From Paenibacillus alkalitolerans (GTDB lineage Bacteria; Bacillota; Bacilli; Paenibacillales; YIM-B00363): a stretch of 64,000 bases of DNA. The notes beneath the pieces were generated by a model, which was not told the origin of the DNA, ran no database searches, and worked only from the letters and a program-made list of their open reading frames with translations. The position numbers and the translations under genes were made by a program. Each line of letters opens with the position of its first letter. Position 1 is the stretch's first letter. The stretch lies in NCBI RefSeq assembly GCF_016482785.1, contig NZ_JAEMXM010000001.1, forward strand, positions 434,001 through 498,000, written 5' to 3'. Below are positions 62,568-64,000 of the stretch, in pieces.

Positions 62568-63365
62568 TTAACTTCCTATGTAGGCAGTCCCTTTTCTCAA
62601 TCCGAGAAATTCAAGAAAACGTACGATCTCTTCGTCCCAAAACTCCCAAGTGTGCCCGTGTCCTTCCGCTTCCCGGTAATGATAGTCGTACGGATTGCCT
62701 GGCAATCCGGCGAAGAAAACCCGCATGAGCTCATTCAGGTGAAGCCAGGGATCCTCGCTGCCGCATGAGTGATACACCCTAGGTAGCGGCGTTCCTTTAG
62801 CAAGTGCTTGACGCCCCAGAAATTTCAAATCGTTCTCCGTTTCCTTCATATCACCCTCCCCGAATAGGAGGATCCGGTCGTAAGCGCGATCAGAGCCATC
62901 GTTCACGAGGGCGATGTCGGATTTGTCGCCGGCCGAGAATGCGCCGATCGCCGCATACAGATCCGGACGGGCCAGTCCGATACGGAAACAGCCGTAGCCG
63001 CCGTTCGACAGGCCGGAGATGTAGTTATCCTCCCGATCGGAAGAGAGTCTGGGAAACAGGTGACGGAGGATCGCCGGCAGCTCCTCGGTCATGTAAATAA
63101 AGAAACGGCCGCCGTGCGCCATGTTCGTATAACAGGAGTTGAGGACGCCCGGCAGTACGACCGCGATACCGTATTGGTTCGCATAGCTCTCAATGCGGCT
63201 CATTCGCTGCCACGCAGTGTGGTCGCCCGAGCCGCCGTGCAGCAGCCAGAGCACTTTCAGCTTGCCGTCTCCCGTGTACGGACGCTTCTCCTGCGGCAGG
63301 ATGACGTTCACCTGCATCTCCATTTCCAACACTTCGGAGAAAAAATGAGTCTCCATCAATGCCAT
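62568..63365 (-). CDS. Esterase of the EstA/esterase D alpha/beta-hydrolase family
   Basis: A 265-residue alpha/beta hydrolase. VLWLLHGGSGDHTAW carries the oxyanion-hole HGG, the nucleophile elbow is ISGLSNGGYGCFRIGL, an acid candidate lies in CGSEDPWLH, and the catalytic His in GHGHTWEFWD. Related enzymes remove acetyl or short acyl groups from sugars and xylan. I chose the ATG at 63365 with GGGAGGG upstream, just after the stop of its paralogue; the longer frame would lie inside that gene. It belongs to the same operon as the oxidoreductase. Confidence 0.86.
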   Translation of the reverse strand: MALMETHFFSEVLEMEMQVNVILPQEKRPYTGDGKLKVLWLLHGGSGDHTAWQRMSRIESYANQYGIAVVLPGVLNSCYTNMAHGGRFFIYMTEELPAILRHLFPRLSSDREDNYISGLSNGGYGCFRIGLARPDLYAAIGAFSAGDKSDIALVNDGSDRAYDRILLFGEGDMKETENDLKFLGRQALAKGTPLPRVYHSCGSEDPWLHLNELMRVFFAGLPGNPYDYHYREAEGHGHTWEFWDEEIVRFLEFLGLRKGTAYIGS

Positions 63366-63370
63366 AGCGC

Positions 63371-64000
63371 TTACTTCCCTCCCTCGACGGACAGGTGCTG
63401 CAGCAGCCAAGGGATGGTCCGTTCGATGCATGTATCCCAGCATTGCCAACTGTGGCCGCCCGGGCCTTCCTCATATTCTAGCGGCAGCCCCAGCGATTTC
63501 GCATGTTGTTGGAAACGGACGTTCTCTTCGTGTAAGAAGTCTTCGGTTCCGCACCACATATACAAATTCGGGCGAGGGCCGTCCGATGCGGCCAACCTTG
63601 AGGCGGACGCGAATAGGTCGTTCACTCCGCCTTCCAGCCGCTCCCTGCTCCCGAATATATCGCTAGATAACTGCGAGGGCAATCGGTCGTAAGTCTTAAG
63701 CGCATCCATCTCGCCGGAGAAGGATGCGGCGGCGGAGTAGCGTTCGGGCGCATTCAATGCGGCCTTCATCGCACCGTAACCTCCCATGGAGAGTCCGGCG
63801 ATAAAGCGGTCTTCCCGGGCGCTCGAGATCGGATACATGCGTTCGCAGAACGCGGGAAGCTCCTCGGTAATGAAGCGGAAGTACTCCCGTCCGAACGCCA
63901 TATCAGTATACCAGCTCAGGTGAGCGGCAGGCATAACGACTGAGATCGGCTTATCCTCCACGTAGCGCTCGATGCTCGTTCTCCGCATCCAAGCGGTATG
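63371..64000 (-). CDS. Esterase of the EstA/esterase D family, C-terminal part (cut by window edge)
   Basis: The visible 209 residues are the C-terminal part of a paralogue of the gene at 62568. The frame continues past the window edge: HTAW precedes the first internal Met, matching HTAW in the neighbour. The nucleophile elbow is AGLSMGGYGAMKAALN, the acid region CGTEDFLHEEN, and the catalytic His GGHSWQCWD. The two esterases differ clearly in sequence, so the duplication is old. Six bases separate them, and they are co-transcribed. Confidence 0.86.
   Translation of the reverse strand, partial: HTAWMRRTSIERYVEDKPISVVMPAAHLSWYTDMAFGREYFRFITEELPAFCERMYPISSAREDRFIAGLSMGGYGAMKAALNAPERYSAAASFSGEMDALKTYDRLPSQLSSDIFGSRERLEGGVNDLFASASRLAASDGPRPNLYMWCGTEDFLHEENVRFQQHAKSLGLPLEYEEGPGGHSWQCWDTCIERTIPWLLQHLSVEGGK

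Noticed and set aside
1-64000. Search for tRNA or rRNA genes, CRISPR arrays, insertion sequences, integrases and attachment sites.
   Set aside because: No cloverleaf or rRNA signature, no regularly spaced repeats, no transposase or integrase motif and no direct repeats flanking a segment were found by eye.

Overview
The window looks like chromosomal DNA of a Gram-positive, spore-forming soil bacterium of the Paenibacillaceae (Paenibacillus, Cohnella or a relative). The basis is the gene content: YesM/YesN-type two-component systems with AraC-type output domains, many lipoprotein sugar-binding proteins with paired permeases, a DUF5696 protein, a Fur close to that of Bacillus, strong GGAGG ribosome binding sites, frequent TTG/GTG starts, and CcpA (cre) boxes. 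No rRNA, tRNA, CRISPR array, transposase or phage gene was seen. Almost everything is on the minus strand; only the prepilin peptidase (3754-4176) and one oxidoreductase (5388-6683) are on the plus strand.

Region 1 (1-4176) is the start of a Tad/Flp-type pilus locus: a TadZ-like protein, a CpaB/RcpC-like SAF protein, a second ParA-like protein without a P-loop and the N-terminal part of the CpaF/TadA ATPase, with a divergent TadV-type prepilin peptidase. Region 2 (4392-6742) holds an AraC regulator divergent from a Gfo/Idh/MocA oxidoreductase.

Region 3 (6849-29845) is a 23-kb set of minus-strand genes for a pectin or rhamnogalacturonan-like polysaccharide. In transcription order it encodes an MsmX-type ATPase, a 988-residue secreted binding protein with two carbohydrate-binding-like domains, two permeases, an NHL-repeat/YIP1 membrane protein, a DUF5696 protein, two more permeases, a GH106-like glycosidase, a GH105 unsaturated glucuronyl hydrolase, a membrane-bound AraC regulator, a pectate lyase interrupted by an in-frame TAG, and a lipoprotein binding protein.

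Region 4 (29955-42700) has a quinone-oxidoreductase-like MDR enzyme after a MalT-type regulator, then an LplABC-type ABC importer controlled by a response regulator-kinase-response regulator operon with cre boxes. Region 5 (42752-54609) is rich in metal and redox functions: a DUF2935 protein, a tiny Cys-rich metallothionein-like protein, Fur, three decayed gene fragments, a five-gene operon (ferritin-like/sorbosone-dehydrogenase fusion, UbiA-like EboC, phosphodiesterase-like EboF, TatD-like EboB, HpaB-type flavin monooxygenase) and a SodF-type superoxide dismutase. The five-gene operon is the best candidate for an undescribed biosynthetic system.

Region 6 (55030-64000) pairs a YesMN-type two-component system with a complete TRAP transporter. 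Upstream lie a NodB-type deacetylase, a MocA-type oxidoreductase and two tandem esterases, the last running off the window. This looks like uptake and catabolism of an acidic or acetylated sugar under catabolite control.

Names rest on motifs and remembered family features; no database search was possible.
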